A DNA stretch of 64,000 nt, taken from contig NC_092676.1 in the NCBI RefSeq assembly GCF_964355755.1, positions 28,378,288-28,442,287 of the forward strand, in the 5' to 3' direction. Positions 22,452 to 34,276 of the stretch are shown piece after piece (positions within the stretch are counted from its first letter, which is position 1; each line of letters starts with the position of its first letter). The notes below the pieces were generated by a model, which saw only the letters and a program-made list of their open reading frames with translations, ran no database searches and had not been told where the DNA came from. A program made the position numbers and the translations under genes. Origin of the DNA: Antedon mediterranea. Its lineage: Eukaryota > Echinodermata > Crinoidea > Comatulida > Antedonidae.

Positions 22452-23754
22452 CTTGTACAAAACTAAAGAAAAGGTATTTATACTTCTGTACTCATAAAAA
22501 ATACCTTTTAATAAATTAAAAAATGCTTTGGTTTATAAAACGAATCCGAACTATATTTCAACTTTAACGGTGATAATCATTACGGTAGTTATCGGAAGTG
22601 GTACCACTCGTTTTTTTTTTTATGGTGTATATATACTGTTGTTTATATATGTATTAATTAGAAATCCAGTGAACATCTTTGGCCGTAGGGATAAAATGAT
22701 AACTTATATTTTGTGGTCCCAGTGGGAATGGAATTCAAAAGTGGAAGGAGCAAGTGCACATCCAGACAGGTGGAACAAACACACAACTAAAATTCTAGGA
22801 TCCTTGTGGGTGTCAAAGAAATAGAAGAAGAATAGCTCTTATTTGAATTTTTAGAATTGTATCATCATCTTTAAAATACTGTACTACTTAACATAGGGCC
22901 TAATCATGTTGAATTTGATTCAACAGTTAAAAAAAAATACCTGCTTATACTAGAACATGTTTTTTGCGGCATTGTTTAAGTTTAATTTTCATATGTTTAG
23001 ATATTGTACTATAATTAAATGGACTTTAACGTCATAATTCTTAATTTAATTTTGAATAGTATTAAGCAAGTGTTTAGTATAGGCCTAATATAGGATTTTA
23101 TTCAAGATTATCACAAGCAATGTTTTCTATTTGTACTTTAGTATAAGCTTAAGTAAAATATTAACATTTTTTTAGTTTTGTATCTGTAAACTTTGACAGG
23201 TCATGATATCATGAGTAACATTGCAATGAAATAATTATAGTTTATTTTAAATTAGCCTACGTTTTCGATGGGCCTAGTATGATTATTATTAAATGTAACG
23301 GCTTACTATTGGAACTTAATAAATTAATAAGAATACAACAAATTTCAGTCGATATTGTTTTATTTAGGTGGTTGGTAATACTATTTAAATTTTAGCTACG
23401 TAAACTATAAATGTAGGCCTAGTAGTAAATAAAATGAATAGAATTTATTTGTGGATGTTCAGATGGTTCATTTTTTTTATTTGTACGATTACCGTTTCGT
23501 CCTGTTACAGAGCAAAGCTGCACTAACGAATCTGCACAAGCTCGATGCTGCACACCCGGAGTCTACTACAGATAGCCACCGACATTGATATTTTCAGTAC
23601 AGTATTTAAAGCCTGTTTTCCATCAATGAATATATTCGCGAACATTCCTGAGTTATAATTGGTTGCGCACTTTTCGATAAATATATACGCATGTGCATTA
23701 GTGAACACTTCCGATTCGAGCGAATAATGTGCATAAAAGAAGATTTCTACAGTA
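22452..23754. other. 3' flank of the EEP gene
   Basis: No gene is seen. Near 23362 the words taggtggttg resemble the EEP 3' flank at 12720 and at the window start, which points to a duplicated unit boundary. Confidence 0.35.
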
Positions 23755-24170
23755 TTTCAATAACATTTATTCAATAATGGTAAGACAAACAATACAAGAA
23801 TAATAAACAATAAGAAACAGTAATACAATACAAAAACAAGAAAAGCTAAATAAGAGAAAGGAATGCCATCATTGGGTTCATGATTAGAAATAAAAAACTT
23901 GTCTCACCATGACCCCGAGAGAGAGAAAAAAGGATATAAAATTGGCTACCTTAATTAATGCTATATAAAATTATTGATGGTACAGTGATAAATATTTATT
24001 TTTTAATTTACTTTTAAAAGCTGGTAAAGAAACAGAATGTTTAATTGAAACATCAAGGTTATTCCATAAATTAGGACCAGTAACAGAAACAAAAAATGTC
24101 TGCCGAAAGTCTGAAAGGAACTTAAGGATTTCTAAAATTATATGATTGTTCTTAGTAGTAAACAATTTTA
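23755..24170 (-). mobile_element. CR1/L2-like LINE, 3' fragment
   Basis: The minus strand encodes the last 50 or so residues of a LINE ORF2, including VTGPNLWNNLD and FKSKLKNKYLSLY. These match ISGPNLWNHIPP and FRKKLKNHYISKY of the LINE at 28140-33310. The untranslated end shares aaaacttgtctc with that element too. It is 5'-truncated, as usual for LINE insertions. Confidence 0.75.
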
Positions 24171-24819
24171 AAATTGGAACAACATAACAATATTAGTTAT
24201 CTAAAATGAATATGTACACAATAAAACGTTTCAACTAAATTGATACACACACATCATGCTGTAATGGTGCCATATATACTACACTTTGTCCTTTTTATTT
24301 AATTTAACACATGATAACACAACTTATCACAATAAAACAGAAACATTTTCATCAGACAATTAAATTTAAAAAAATAGAATAAACACAAGTCTCTAACACT
24401 ACTGTAAGCTATCCGCACTAATGTCTGAAATCTGCAACATCATGTTGGTTGTACATACACAGTAATTGCATTTGTTTGCGATATTTTATAAGTTTTGATA
24501 TAAAAAATGATATAGGCCTACATTGTTAAAGGTATCATTTTTTAATCGGAATTTATATATTTATTGATATTTCTATATTTGGATAAAACGGTGAATGCAT
24601 TATTTTATATTATGTATCTGTTTCTGGGAAGCCCATCTCAAGATTTTTTTTAATTCGCCTGTCTTAATTTGCTCATATTAACTGTTATCTTGTTTATTAC
24701 AAGAAATAAACACTACTTCGAATTGAATGAATTGTGAGGAAAATGAAATGGAATGAGATTCTCATGTATGCTTCAGAAACGTCCTAAATATTAATAGGCC
24801 TTTTCTACATTATTAAACT

Positions 24820-25015
24820 AATCTCCAGAATGAGGGACTCAATATTTCATTAGAAAGATCAGTTTCATATAAAAGTGTAGTGTAATTAATTCATATTGGT
24901 ATAGGTCTATTATTTTGAAGAAAGGTAATTTACTGCCAATTGATAATATGTCAAACTCGTGGATAATTAAAATAAGCTGATATTATTCTCGAGCCAGAAT
25001 TCTAATCTCGAGATC
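24820..25015 (+). repeat. Diverged remnant of the Ig 3' module
   Basis: The sequence cattagaaagatcag, then gaagaaaggtaatttac and gctgatattattctcg, aligns with 2525-2745 of the shared 3' module. The coding-like segment is lost. It shows one more decayed unit between the EEP gene and the Ig gene at 25588. Confidence 0.5.
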
Positions 25016-25239
25016 TCAACTTGGATCATCCAGACAATTATAAGAAGTTAATTTAGGCCTATAGGTATATTTATTTAATAAATACACATCTTCATTTCAT
25101 TTTATTTCTTACTAATTACTTAATAAGGAGCCTAAAGTTATTAAAGGTTCAAGTGAAAAAATACTGTAAATGACCACATCTTTTGCATAATTCCCAGCTA
25201 TTGGCTATACGGTATATTTTGTTGGCTCAGCCGGTATAT

Positions 25240-25470
25240 TGTGATCAAGGTTTTAATGACCACACGATTATCTTCCATCAAATACTTTTTCAGAGTAGGC
25301 CGGTAAAGATAAAAGTTATACTCATGTGCAAAAATAATGAAATAAAGATCTGGGCAACACAAATCTAAAGCAAAGTTTATATTCGATAATTCTCGTTATA
25401 TTATTATTATCATTTTCCCTTAGCGATTTATATTGTCTTTGGAATTTATTTTCCAAAAAATCGTTATGGT
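25240..25470 (+). promoter_or_regulatory. Upstream flank of the Ig gene at 25588
   Basis: The words aaggttttaatgacca, then atactttttcagag and aaagtttatattcgataatt, parallel those at 13130-13165 and 34277-34500. It is a diverged version of the family's upstream region. The 300 bp next to the ATG are otherwise unlike the module at 1475. Confidence 0.45.
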
Positions 25471-25587
25471 GGTTTACCGTTTTATAAACGTCATTACATG
25501 CTTCAGTACACGTTTAAACAACGGTTGTGTTGAATAAGGAAATTCATCACAAAATATAACAGAATCAACATAAAACATAAATTTGAA

Positions 25588-26628
25588 ATGGAGGGACGTT
25601 TTGTTACATTATTGGGCTTTGTTGGTGTTTTAATGTTTCTTGTGGTTAATGCAGTTGAAAAGGACTTGGGATTTACCGCAAACATTGGTTCTATAGGTCT
25701 TAGTGAGGGTGGAACAGGCCAATTAGAATGCTCAGTATCAAACATGACAAAATATACAATCTCATGGTATAGAGAAACAAGAAATGGTGACAGAACAATC
25801 ATTTACAGAGATGGAATGTTGATACTGAACAACTTGGGAAGAGAACAAGAAGCATACAGCAACCATAGTAGATATGATGTTCACCTAAGACAAGTACGTG
25901 GACGAGATCTTGGTTATTTACTTAATGGTAATAATTACACATGTGAAGTAAGTCTGAAGTCTACAGGTGAAGTAGTACGAATATCATCTGGTGTTATTGT
26001 ACTTGCTAAATATACTCCATCATTGTTTTACCCAATCTGTGAGTCAAGTGACTTTTCAACAGATTCAATTGGTTTAAATATTAAGATGTCTTGCTATTCT
26101 GAACCTGGTAATCCAAGTGCTACTGGACTTGGTGAAAGTGTGAAGCTACAGTGGTTAAAAAATAACAAAACAATTCAAGATGTTGTGCAGAAAGATACTA
26201 CTACTTTCACTTACTTAAATTACACGTTTACACTAACAGTTGATGATTTAAATAGTACTTTTATGTGTAATAATGGTGTTAACAGTTGTAAATTGACAAG
26301 CACACAGAAAAGCACGATTTCAACAAAACAAACTCAGCCTACAGATTCACCGTCTTCTGGTGGCTTAGATTTAGCAATTATCATTATTGTCAGCATTGGA
26401 AATGTTGTATTCTCGGTAGTTTGCCTGTTTGTTGGTTTTTACTTTTGCAAAAGGAGGAACATCAAGAAAGATGCAATGATAGCTTCTGGACAACAGCAAA
26501 TACAGCTGCAGAGTTTTGATCAAATTGGACGTTATGTCACGCATGAAATCGTATCGCAAACGCATCATTATGAAGACCATATTGAACCAGTGTACGACAA
26601 TGTTGATTATGGAGCTAACACTTCTTGA
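25588..26628 (+). CDS. Single-exon type I membrane protein with two Ig domains
   Basis: 346 residues, full-length paralogue of 16881. Signal peptide is about 1-21 (MEGRFVTLLGFVGVLMFLVV). Ig domain 1 has Cys48, Trp60 and Cys119. Ig domain 2 has Cys169, Trp189 and Cys227, with the extra Cys151/Cys234. The stalk is Ser/Thr/Gln-rich, the helix is about 260-287 and the stop-transfer is KRR. The tail carries Tyr316, 328, 335 and 341. Tyr335 lies in YDNV, which has the pY-x-N form bound by Grb2-type SH2 domains. Much of the first Ig domain, from TISWYRE to GMLILNN, is the same as in the broken copies, while signal peptide and tail differ. Surface receptor or adhesion role is inference from architecture. 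No intron is needed. Confidence 0.85.
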   Translation: MEGRFVTLLGFVGVLMFLVVNAVEKDLGFTANIGSIGLSEGGTGQLECSVSNMTKYTISWYRETRNGDRTIIYRDGMLILNNLGREQEAYSNHSRYDVHLRQVRGRDLGYLLNGNNYTCEVSLKSTGEVVRISSGVIVLAKYTPSLFYPICESSDFSTDSIGLNIKMSCYSEPGNPSATGLGESVKLQWLKNNKTIQDVVQKDTTTFTYLNYTFTLTVDDLNSTFMCNNGVNSCKLTSTQKSTISTKQTQPTDSPSSGGLDLAIIIIVSIGNVVFSVVCLFVGFYFCKRRNIKKDAMIASGQQQIQLQSFDQIGRYVTHEIVSQTHHYEDHIEPVYDNVDYGANTS

Positions 26629-27374
26629 TGTACTGATGATAACAACGTTATGACTTCATTAATATAAACATTTTGTAAATAAACATAAATGTATGACCAT
26701 GTTGATTAACACTTGTTGATGTAGTAACAACGAATGATAACAACTTCAATATAAACCGTGTGTAACAAAGACTAATACAAATAAATAAACATTATATCTT
26801 TGAAATAAATATTTAGTCATTTATACGCTAATTATACTACACAACAAGGTACGATAAATTGAATGTGTAAAAATTAGGCGTATTGACTGCTGCTGACTCT
26901 TTTGAAGCTACCTAAAGTTATCTATTTTCACATAAAGGAAGTATAATATAAAATGAATATTTGTGTATCGCATTGCTGTTACTTATACTGTTGTTTGTTG
27001 GTAAAATAATAAAACGAACAAGAAGTCAATGAATAGGTTGTTTATTTAGGTTGTTTACCATGGAAGAATGAATTAACTTCACCCTTCCGTGGTTTTACAT
27101 AAATATTAACAGCGAAATAACAATTCAAAGGGATATAATAGTTAAATTGGCATGTCATTCTAAACCTGCATACCTACTGTGAAAAGTGTAATACGTCATA
27201 CGAACGTTTCTTCACAATTGTACATTATTATTATATTTATATCCATTTTATCATATCATATCCAAAGGCAAATTACTGAAAAAATGACAATGCAATATCA
27301 ATTTTATATATATTTGTATTTTTATTGTTTTACTTTTATATGTTTGAAGTGCAAGTGCAGTATAGAGAATCAAT

Positions 27375-27455
27375 TCGATAGTGCTTAGCACTTGGCAATC
27401 CCCAGGGTGCTGCACCGTTGTCATGTATTATATGTTGTTGTTTGTGCCTGAAAAT
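27375..27455 (+). mobile_element. SINE family B, 3' fragment
   Basis: The reverse complement of 33555-33645 is recognisable: gatagtgcttagcacttggc, then gggtgctgcaccgttgtcat and tgcctgaaaattgaat. Head and body are missing. Confidence 0.6.
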
Positions 27456-27479
27456 TGAATATAATAAAAACAAAATAAA

Positions 27480-27675
27480 ATACTCTTATATAATTATGAT
27501 TGGTTATTTGATTGCCCAAATCTGAACTATGACGTAATTTTACATAAATACATTTGAGAATAGGATCCACAACCCCCCCCCCCCCCGATCACTAACAAAA
27601 CAAAATAAAATACTCTGATTAGTTATTTGATTGCCCAACTCTGAACTATGACGTAATTTTACATAAATACATATG
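27480..27675. repeat. Direct duplication around a poly-C tract
   Basis: The words ttatttgattgcccaa, then ctgaactatgacgtaatttt and acataaataca, occur twice (about 27500-27553 and 27622-27673). They are separated by a run of 16 C near 27572 and flanking DNA. Confidence 0.6.
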
Positions 27676-28648
27676 AAGTCATATAAATCATAGAAATCAT
27701 ATAAATACATATGATCACTAACGCCTTTGTATCGCATTGCTGTTACTTATTAGGCCAATATGTCTGTTAGTAAAATAAAACGAAATAGAAATCAATGGAT
27801 ACGTTGTTCATGTCCACTGAGCATTCGCGGATTGCTAGGTTTAGATAATATTTATGGCCATGGATCTATACATTTTATAGGTCCGTGGTTAGATCAATAT
27901 TTTTCTAAAAAAATTAAGTAAAATACCCAGCTATGTATTAAATATTTAATTTCACAAGATTCAGATTAACCCTCTGGTTAAGGTATGTATTTTTGGTAGA
28001 TATTCTTCATCATATTTTAAGACACGAGAGTTGGAATCAATTTAAACAAAACCAAATGTTTTATGATTATCTCATCTTGGTTTATTGATATCAAAATTAA
28101 ATATACAACGCAAGAATGTGGAGACGTACAGAACAACACTTAGATTCAGATTTAGATTCAGATAATATTTATTTAGATAATAATGAATGAATATATACAA
28201 AATAGAAAAAAGATATTAAAGTGAACATAGATAAAGCAGTAATTGGTAGTCATTATTATCATGGATCCCTTCTAGAAGTTAAAAACTTGTCTCGTAGGGA
28301 CCCATAACAAAACACATTACTAAAAAAATAAAAAATAACCTAGAATATATAATTATATAATTTAGGATAAAAAATTACAGTATAATAACATAACTAACAT
28401 CTTCTTTATAAAAATTATTTAAATTATATTTCAATAGTTTCATGATAAATATAAATGAAATAACTACCGATATTGGTAAATGAAAAAAAAATATGTATAC
28501 TTAATTATAATTCCAGTATATATATAGTATATACTATATATACATTATATATAGTATAGATTAAAGATTGCAATAATAAACAACAACTAATATTTTGTGT
28601 AAGACATAAATAGTATATGAGTATAAATAATGATAATAAGCATATTAA

Positions 28649-31600
28649 CTAAGCAGTATAATATTTAGATATATAATGATTCTTTAACTTTTTTCGGAAA
28701 GTAAATAATGATATTGACGTTTTGATATTTGGTGGGATATGATTCCACAAATTAGGACCTGATATAGTTATAAAAAATTTAGTTTTTGTAAGTCTAGCAA
28801 AAGGAATGTTTAAATGAGAAGTTCTTAAATTGTAATTGTGAAATTTGGTACGTTTACAGAGCATATCAATCATAGAAATAGGAAGTTGGTTTTTAAAATA
28901 ATTAAACATAAAACTGGCAACTTGAACATTGTGGATATCCGTTAATTTTAATATACCAAGACGTTTAAAAAGGGGTTCAGATGAGGTTCTATATGGTGAA
29001 AAAGTAATAATTCTAGCTGCACGTTTTTGTAATTTAGTTAATCTAGCAATATTAGAAGAGTAATCTGCAGCCCAAATAATGTTACAATACTGGAAATAAG
29101 GAAGTACAAGTGTGTTATAAAGAGAAATTAAAATATTTAGAGGGAAGAAGTGCTTAAGTCTGTTAATAATACTAATAGATCTTGATATTTTTTTCGAAAC
29201 GTAGTTTTGATGACTGGTCCATTTGAGGTTTTCATGAATATATACACCTAAAAAAAGTGTTTCAGTTTTGCGTTCAATTTGAATTCCGCCAAGAAGTATA
29301 TTTAGGTCATCAACTTTTAGTTTACGTTGAGAATTGTGAAAAATTAAATAATTTGTTTTAAGAGTATTAATAAGTAATTTGTTTGAAATAAACCAGTCAC
29401 AAAATTTTGTTAATTCATCATTGAATGTAGTAAATAATAAATCAATATTGGAATTAGAGTAAAATAAGGTGGTGTCGTCGGCGAAGGATATTACTTGCAA
29501 TTTGTTACTGACATTAGCCAGATCATTAACATAAATAAGGAAGAGCAATGGCCCAAGCACAGATCCCTGTGGCACTCCGCAAGTAATATCCATCGTCGAC
29601 GATGTACAAGATCCTAATGCAACATATTGTTTTCTATCTTTCAAATAACTATTAAACCAATTCAATGAAATACCTCTAATTCCATAGCACTCAAGTTTTT
29701 TAATTAAATTATCGTGATTAATAACATCGAAGGCCTTTGAAAGATCAATAAATAAACTTAATAAATTTTCTTTTGATTCAAATGAATTTGTAATATTATT
29801 AATAAGATCTAAAACGGCATGGGATGTAGAGTGATTTTTTTCGAAAACCATATTGGCGTTTATTAAGTATATCAAATTTTGTGAGATAATCAGAAAGTTT
29901 AGAATACATGAGTTTTTCAATAATTTTGGAAAACACTGAAAGTAGTGATATTGGCCGGTAATTAGATAATTGACTTCGTTCACCTTTCTTGAAAATGGGC
30001 ACAACTTTAGCTAGTTTTAAGTGTGTTGGAAAAGTGCCAGATAAAAAAAATGAATTTATACAATGTGTAAGTTGGTGGATGATTAAGGGAGATACAGATT
30101 TTAAGACACGAGCACTAATACCGTCAGATCCAGACCCTTTATTAGAATTTAGATTGTATATAGTTAGGTTAACATCATCAATTGAAACTGGGCTAATATA
30201 AAATGAGTTGGCAAACGCAGAATGAAGATAAGATAATGGATCAGTTATATTAGTTGGCATACTATTAATAAGATTAGGACCAATTGTAGAAAAATAGTTG
30301 TTAAACGATTCACATATCTCTTTTTGAGTTTTGTAAATATTATCACCGTCTTTGATTAGATTCGGGTGCTTGTTATTATTATTACCTTTATTTAAAACAG
30401 AATTTATTACAAGCCATGTGTTCTTCAGATTACCTTTATATCTATCAAACTGGGAAGTATAATAATTCTTTTTAGCAGTGCGACAAAGATTAGTGAAAAT
30501 ATTATTATATTTTGTATAGTTTAATTTGTCATTATTACTACGTGTGTGCATATATTTGTTATAAAGTTTATGTTTCCGAGAACTACATTTTAAGAGAGCA
30601 GATGACATCCATGGTTGTTTAAACGTTTTATTTGATTTTATACTACTTTTAACCAAGTGTCTGGAGTGGATATTTGTAAATTTTTCAATAAATATATCAA
30701 AACTCAATCTTGGGTCACAATCAAATATCATAGACCAGTCTTCACCTTCTAAATCAATCGATAAGGCATTTAGGTCGTTTATACGAAATGAATAGTTGGC
30801 GCTATTATCATCAAGGTTTTGATCATTAATTTCTTGATCAATGAACTGAAATATAGGAAGGTGGTCGGAGATATCATTAAGTAAAACACCAGCAACTATT
30901 TTATAGTTAGATTGTTTGGAATAAAAATGATCAATCAAGGTGGCCGAAGTTGAGGTAATCCTAGTTGGTTTTGAAATAGTTGGAAAAAAAGAATGGGAAA
31001 TTAAGGTATTTAGGTAGGTGTTTGTTAATTTATGGTTATGGAATTTTAATAAATCAATATTGAAGTCTCCCATGAGATGACAATTTTTGTTTTCATTGTT
31101 AATTTGGGTTAATAGATTATCGACGGATTTAGTAAAAGAATCTAGCCCTCCACAGGGGGCTCTGTAAATAATGCCTATAATATCATTTTTTGTCTTTGAA
31201 TTTTCAATCTCAACAAAAAGTGATTCGGAAAGGTCGTCTGGTAATTTTAAGTCATTTCGAATTGTAATGCTAATATCATTACGTATAAAAAATGCAACTC
31301 CTCCACCAATTTGATTATTGCTTCTATTGCTTGCAAAGAAGGAGTAGTTATTAATGAAAGGAATAGGGGAGTTTTCATTAAGCCATGTTTCACTGATACC
31401 GATTATGGAAAATTTGTTATTAATTGAATTCAAAAGGCATTCGAGATCATTAACTTTATGCGTAATACTTCTAATATTAAGATGCAGGAGAGATAGTTTA
31501 GTATTAAAGGATGTATTAAACTTAGAATTAAATTGTGAATAATCATAAAAGCTGCATTCATCTAGGGTAACTGACTGTGAATTGAGATTATTAATTAGTT

Positions 31601-31748
31601 GATCAAAAGATTCATCATATTTGTCATTTTCATTGTAATTAACTGGATTAAAGGTTATGTTAGAAATATCATTGTTGTTAGTAAGTTCAGAGTTCACATT
31701 AAAGTCATAAAAAGGAAGTAAGTGAAGATAATTAACATTCATTAACAA
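28649..31748 (-). pseudogene. LINE ORF2: endonuclease and reverse transcriptase, one frameshift
   Basis: The first frame (31748-29799) carries an APE-type endonuclease: LLHLNIRSI, IIGISETWL, GGGVAFFIR, LMGDFNIDL and NDISDHLP motifs, all catalytic positions present. It also holds the start of RT (SNYRPISLLS, KIIEKLMY, RQYGFRK). The second frame (30004-28649) has FIDLSKAFDVINHD, GVPQGSVLGPLLFLIYVNDL, the catalytic FADDTTLF and a C-terminal GPNLWN region. A run of seven T at 29835-29841, where six would keep the frame, is the only break I see. The copy may be young, or the run may be a sequencing error. Confidence 0.85.
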
Positions 31749-31939
31749 TAGCTGCGTATAGCGTTATCTAAAAAAGAAATACAGCAATAAGCATGCATGA
31801 GACTGTATACATTAATACATAATTAATGAGAAGCAAAATAAACAATTCTTGAAATAAAAATATATTATAGGTAATATTTCGGTTGACGGTAAGTAGAGTC
31901 AAAGTAAAGTTAAATTATTGCGACGACTAAAATTACTCA

Positions 31940-33310
31940 GTAGCTACGGGGGCATGTGCTTCCTTGAGGTTCGGGTAGTATTTGGCAAGATGATCCATGT
32001 CGATGAATGTGCGAACATAACCATTTGCATCTATGTAACGCAATTTGTCAAGGTGGAGCCAGTGGCCGTATTCACCAATCACACTTAAGTGAGATATTTC
32101 CCTTAAATCCTAAGAATTTCCCTTAAATCAAGAAAATATTAAGGGTTTCACTTAAGTGGTATTCACAAAGGGTTTAAGGTTAAGGGAAACCCTTAACTTG
32201 GTCTATTTTCCCCTTAACTTTTAAGGGACCTCAGAGGTCCCTTAAAAGTTCCCTTAACTATTCAGTACCTTGGTTGTGCTGACGATTCTGTATGTGCGAG
32301 TACTATGCATACTTGCAGATAGCCCCAGTCTAGGCTAGGTAGAGATGCTAGGCCCCCTATTGGTCTGCCCACTAACCAGCCTAGGATTCATGTTGGTTTG
32401 AGTAGCATTTATACCTTTTTTGCTGATCCTCACTATACAAATTAGTCTATGCCTATATATTCATTTATTTTTGTTTTGACTGCCATTATTTCGTGGAAGA
32501 TGGCTTCCCATTTCGTTGTAATAGAAATTAGCCCCATTCTCTAGTAGGCTAGGTAGAGATGCTAGGCCCCCTGTTGGTCTGCCCAGTAACTAGCCTGCAT
32601 ATGCCCCAATACAGACAGGTTTAGGCCTACACAGAATGTTGATTTGTTAGTATATAGGCTAGACCTATTTTTCTTGATCCTCATACAATTTAGTCTAGGT
32701 CTAATATTCATTTACTTGTTTTTGTATTGACTGCTATTTTCTTTTTATTGATCATCGTCCACACACTTTTCTCTTCATCCTCCCCATCCCCACAACCCCT
32801 TGCTCTTTTTTTAAATATGCAAATTAGTTTTAGAGATGAAAGTGATTGGACCATAGGGGAATTAAATCCTCTGTGATTGGACAATAGGACAACTCATGAA
32901 TATTTATGATTATTTTTACCCTTAAGTTTTACCCTTAAATTAAGTGTTTTCCTTAGGTAAGTGAATCCCTTAACTCATTTGTGAATACCCCTTAAGTGTT
33001 TCCCTTTGTTAAGGGAATTCTTAAATTTTAAGGGTAAGTATTTCCCTTAGCCTAAGTGAGATTGGTGAATACGGCCACAGGCCTTTACTTTGTTGGAATG
33101 CAGGTATTTCATCGATGAGTATAATGCCTTTCTTCTACTTATCACTCTGCTGGTAAAATCATTATTTACGTAGATGTTATTATCTTTAAATTTAGGTCTC
33201 ACTTTTGGAGCTGCCTTGCGTACTCTTTCTTTAGTGGAATATCTGAGAAAGTATGCAACAAGTGGTCTCGGTTTATCCCTGGTGGTATTACGTGGTCCAA
33301 CTCCAACAAC
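31940..33310 (-). pseudogene. LINE ORF1 C-terminal part, interrupted
   Basis: Minus-strand translation gives VVGVGPRNTTRDKPRPLVAY, RYSTKERVRKAAPK and FTSRVISRRKALYSSMKYLH up to about 33075. After the inserted element it resumes with WLHLDKLRYIDANGY, then DMDHLAKYYPN and a stop near 31938. The pattern (RPLVAYFLRY, then a basic helix) is typical of the RNA-binding domain of L2/CR1-type ORF1 proteins. The N-terminal part is missing. Confidence 0.7.
32067..33077. mobile_element. Terminal-inverted-repeat element of about 1 kb inserted in LINE ORF1
   Basis: Ends are gtggccgtattcaccaatca at 32067 and gattggtgaatacggccac near 33077. Inside each end the phrase cttaag/cccttaa is repeated many times (about 32085-32260 and 32925-33050), with strong local hairpins such as ctcagaggtcccttaaaag. 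A segment with gctaggtagagatgctaggc and ggtctgccca occurs twice (about 32320-32390 and 32545-32600). It encodes nothing. Removing it restores continuity of the LINE ORF1, so it came after the LINE. Confidence 0.8.
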
Positions 33311-33364
33311 TTTATAAAGCTGTAATAATAAACTGACTAGCATAACATAAATGATTATTTTATG

Positions 33365-34185
33365 CAGTCAAAACTGTAATGTATGGTCTCTGGGAAGCAC
33401 ACATAGATACAATAATATAAGGCAATTGACAGGCGAATTCGCCTATTATATAACACACATCCAAGGATTGGAACATATTAACTGCCATACGTTTGTCTAT
33501 GGCGCGCCAAACTGTCATTTATTATCTTATGTAATCTGTTTTGTTTTTTTGTTTTATTTGTTTTATTCAATTTTCAGGCACAACAATACATGACAATACA
33601 GCGGTGCAGCACCCTGAGGATTGCCATGAGTGCAAAGCACTATCGAGATAGCTCTCCATATACTGCACTAGAACATATAAGACAAACATATACACAAGAT
33701 GCTCTACATAAACAAAGACTTAATATTAAGTCTTTGGGAGTGGAGTTGTAAATTGTCATGAGAAAAAAACCCTGACATATGACAGGACTTGAACCCAGGA
33801 CCCTTAGATTGGTAGCCAAGCATCATAACCACCAAGCCACACCTCCACTCCACAATCAAAACTGTGGTCACTGGGATACACACATAGATACAATAATATA
33901 AGGCAATTGACAGGCAAATTAGCCTATTATACAACACACATCCAAGGGTAATATAGAAAGAACATAAACTGCCATACGTTTGTGTATGGCGCACCAAACT
34001 GGCATTTATTATCTTATGCAGTCAAAACTGTAATGTAGGTTCACTGGCATACACACATAGACCCAGTAATATGAGGCATAATTGGGGCCAATCAGCCTTT
34101 TACATAACCCACATCCAATAATTATGAAAGATTGTTAATACTTTAATAGAATGAACATAAACTGCCATAGACTTTTGTGTACATA
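33365..34185. repeat. Three tandem units of about 165 bp, one interrupted by a SINE
   Basis: Units at about 33365-33535, 33856-34018 and 34019-34185 share aaaactgt, acacacatagatacaataat, ataaggcaattgacaggc and actgccatacgtttgt. SINE B sits between unit 1 and unit 2. Confidence 0.7.
33550..33855 (-). mobile_element. tRNA-derived SINE, family B, full copy
   Basis: On the minus strand the head reads gtggcttggtggttatgatg (A-box region), then gggttcaagtcctgtc (B-box, GGTTCAAGTCC), like a tRNA. The body carries aagactt stretches and tgtatatgtttgtctt, and the 3' end carries gtgcctgaaaattgaat before an A-rich tail. It shares parts with 5460-5625 and 27375-27455. It is not a functional tRNA: the acceptor stem is not formed. 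Confidence 0.75.
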
Positions 34186-34276
34186 AACAGGATAAGTTAT
34201 GCAGGGTTTATGTAACAAAATACCACAAATAATCACCTAATTTGTGACAGTTCTCTGGTTGTGACCAAAATAAAAT

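Larger units (their letters stand above)
26629..28139. other. 3' flank of the Ig gene, repeats
   Basis: No gene is seen. 26640-26760 holds a short duplicated phrase (cttgttgatgta, then taacaacg). The 26983 and 27737 stretches are duplicated Ig-unit 3' flank. 27375-27455 is the 3' end of SINE family B on the + strand (cttggcaatccccagggtgc, then gtgcctgaaaattgaat). Confidence 0.45.
28140..33310 (-). mobile_element. CR1/L2-like non-LTR retrotransposon (LINE), 5'-truncated
   Basis: It is read on the minus strand. The C-terminal part of ORF1 runs from about 33310 to 31940, interrupted by another element at 32067-33077. ORF2 follows (31748-28649), then a 3' UTR ending near 28140 in short repeats of the type gaatctaaatctgaatct. 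The upstream limit falls at ccaactccaacaac (33310), beyond which unrelated sequence starts. Clade is judged from ORF layout, RT motifs and the microsatellite-like 3' end, not from a tree. Confidence 0.8.

Noticed and set aside
33780-33850. Functional tRNA gene on the minus strand
   Set aside because: A- and B-box words are present but there is no closed acceptor stem, and the same head continues into a SINE body found elsewhere.
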